Below, piece after piece: positions 6,963 through 7,742 of a stretch of DNA of 7,742 bases. Positions within the stretch are counted from its first letter, which is position 1, and every line of letters starts with the position of its first letter. The translations under genes were made by a program, and so were the position numbers. The notes under the pieces were generated by a model, which ran no database searches, had not been told where the DNA came from, and saw nothing but the letters and a program-made list of their open reading frames with translations. Origin of the DNA: Clostridiales bacterium (GTDB lineage Bacteria > Bacillota > Clostridia > Peptostreptococcales > Natronincolaceae); assembly GCA_012800145.1 (NCBI GenBank), contig JAAZJW010000216.1:1-7742 (forward strand), read 5' to 3'.

Positions 6963-7327
6963 TAAAATATCATCCTTATGGCAGCGATAATCATAAAGAA
7001 ACTGAATATTTTTCTGAGACAATCAGCTGAAATTTTGTTTAAAATATTGGATCCTATGTAACTTCCGACGATGCCGCCAATTGCTATTTTTAGCGTAATA
7101 TTTATTGCGGTAAAACCATTTTTATAATAGATATAACCGCTTATCAGTGATAGAGGAAGGATTATAGATATTGCCGTGGCCTGGGCCTTGTGTTGATTAA
7201 TTCCCAAAATAAAAGTAAGTGCTAAAACGAGAATTGTTCCACCGCCGCCGCCAAATAGTCCGTTAATAATGCCGGATATAAGTCCGATTATACCAATTTT
7301 AATCCAACATATAGGTTCAGACACCAT
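6962..7327 (-). CDS. half-size sulfite exporter TauE/SafE (TSUP) family protein, first gene of the pair
   Basis: A 121-aa membrane protein with about four hydrophobic segments. It carries NGLFGGGGGTILVLAL at 22-37, the conserved HKAQATA at 46-52 and IGGIVGSYIGSNIL at 83-96 followed by LRKIF. The Gly-rich motif, G-x-x-G-x-Y-x-G-S and the LR-x-x-F end match the partner protein in order and spacing, so the two are paralogous halves. ATG at 7327 follows AGGAGA (7336-7331); the spacing of only 4 nt to ATG and 7 nt to the adjacent GTG (7324) leaves either start possible. Extending to 7498 would overlap nadE on the opposite strand and add a segment without family character. It is transcribed divergently from nadE. 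Confidence 0.88.
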   Translation of the reverse strand: MVSEPICWIKIGIIGLISGIINGLFGGGGGTILVLALTFILGINQHKAQATAISIILPLSLISGYIYYKNGFTAINITLKIAIGGIVGSYIGSNILNKISADCLRKIFSFFMIIAAIRMIF

Positions 7328-7364
7328 ATTTCTCCTAACAAATTTCCATATAAATTCGTGGGAG

Positions 7365-7401
7365 TGGACAATCCTGCCCACCCTGGGGATTATTCTGTCC
7401 A
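7365..7401. promoter_or_regulatory. interrupted dyad between the TSUP pair and nadE
   Basis: TGGACA (7365-7370) and TGTCCA (7396-7401) are perfect inverted arms. Inside them ATCC (7371-7374) pairs with GGAT (7387-7390), leaving a 5-nt bulge (7391-7395) and a 12-nt C/G-rich loop. It could be an operator shared by the divergent genes or a leader hairpin. It is more GC-rich than its surroundings. Confidence 0.35.
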
Positions 7402-7455
7402 AATAAAGTAAAACTATGCTAAGCAACAGCTTTTTAAAACAAAAGGGGTGTATTG

Positions 7456-7742
7456 ATGGATCAAAATATATACAATAAAATCGATAAAGTTGTGACATGG
7501 CTCAGAGAACAAGTATACAATGCGGGTGCAGAAGGTCTTGTGGTTGGAATTTCAGGAGGTGTAGACTCCGCGGTTGTTGCCTTCCTAATTAAAAAGGCTT
7601 TTCCTAACAACTCGTTGGGTGTGATACTGCCCATAAAAAGTTGTTCAAAAGATATAGAGGATGGAATTTTAAGTACAAAGGCTTGTAACATAGAGTATCT
7701 GAAAATTGACCTGGAAGAAGAACACAATAGTATTATGGAAAA
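7456..7742 (+). CDS. nadE: NAD(+) synthase NadE, 5' part only
   Basis: NadE makes NAD from nicotinic acid adenine dinucleotide, ATP and ammonia (or glutamine-derived ammonia), the last step of NAD synthesis. The 95 complete codons visible include the N-type ATP pyrophosphatase P-loop SGGVDS at 33-38 within VVGISGGVDSAVVAFLIKKAF, then NSLGVILPIKS, as expected for the start of the synthetase domain. The protein begins directly with this domain, so no glutaminase (nitrilase-like) domain is fused at its N-terminus. That points to the ammonia-dependent type, or one working with a separate glutaminase. ATG at 7456 follows AAGGGG (7443-7448) with 7-nt spacing. The gene runs off the right edge, so the C-terminal substrate-binding residues cannot be checked. 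Other SGGxDS enzymes (for example ExsB- or GuaA-like) are possible but fit less well. Confidence 0.88.
   Translation, partial: MDQNIYNKIDKVVTWLREQVYNAGAEGLVVGISGGVDSAVVAFLIKKAFPNNSLGVILPIKSCSKDIEDGILSTKACNIEYLKIDLEEEHNSIME

Noticed and set aside
6963..7022. Extension of the second TSUP protein to 7022
   Set aside because: It overlaps the upstream coding region by 60 bases, and the TAATG junction with an SD gives a better start at 6962.
7328..7498. N-terminal extension of the first TSUP protein
   Set aside because: It would overlap the nadE start on the other strand, has no SD, and lacks family-like residues; AGGAGA lies just before the ATG at 7327.
7461..7727. Leftward open frame opposite nadE
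   Set aside because: It is a shadow of the nadE reading frame with no SD or recognisable domain.

Overview
The window looks like ordinary chromosome from a low-GC, endospore-forming Firmicute, most likely class Clostridia. The reasons are the AT-rich sequence, strong AGGAGG-type ribosome binding sites, the sporulation-specific gene yunB, and a clostridial-style class A penicillin-binding protein with paired C-terminal cysteines. The class-level assignment is inference; nothing here fixes genus or species. I see no insertion sequence, phage gene, CRISPR array, rRNA or tRNA.

Left part: a large bifunctional peptidoglycan synthase (PBP1A family) is read leftward. Beyond its stop codon, near the left edge, lies an unusually long RNA-type hairpin. 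A 241-bp divergent promoter region separates the PBP from yunB, which is read rightward. This region holds an extended -10 promoter for the PBP with a perfect 7-bp-arm dyad sitting in its spacer.

Middle part: yunB, hflX, a Nudix-fold protein and a YigZ/IMPACT protein are all read rightward. Gaps are 111, 185 and 269 bp, and each downstream gene has its own SD and, in two cases, a plausible promoter, so they look more like separate co-oriented units than a tight operon. A good bidirectional-type terminator follows the Nudix gene. The Nudix gene is the most curious coding sequence, because its Nudix box has lost nearly all catalytic residues.

Right part: two half-size TauE/SafE (TSUP) membrane proteins of 121 and 119 aa are read leftward and overlap at a TAATG junction. 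They converge on yigZ with only 6 bp between stop codons. Divergent from them is nadE, cut off by the window end after 95 codons.

Functionally this is a housekeeping mix: cell-wall synthesis, sporulation, ribosome rescue/GTPase, small anion export and NAD synthesis. I found no convincing new multi-gene system. The points that deserve a second look are the degenerate Nudix protein, the long left-edge hairpin, the split TSUP transporter and the dyads in three promoter regions.
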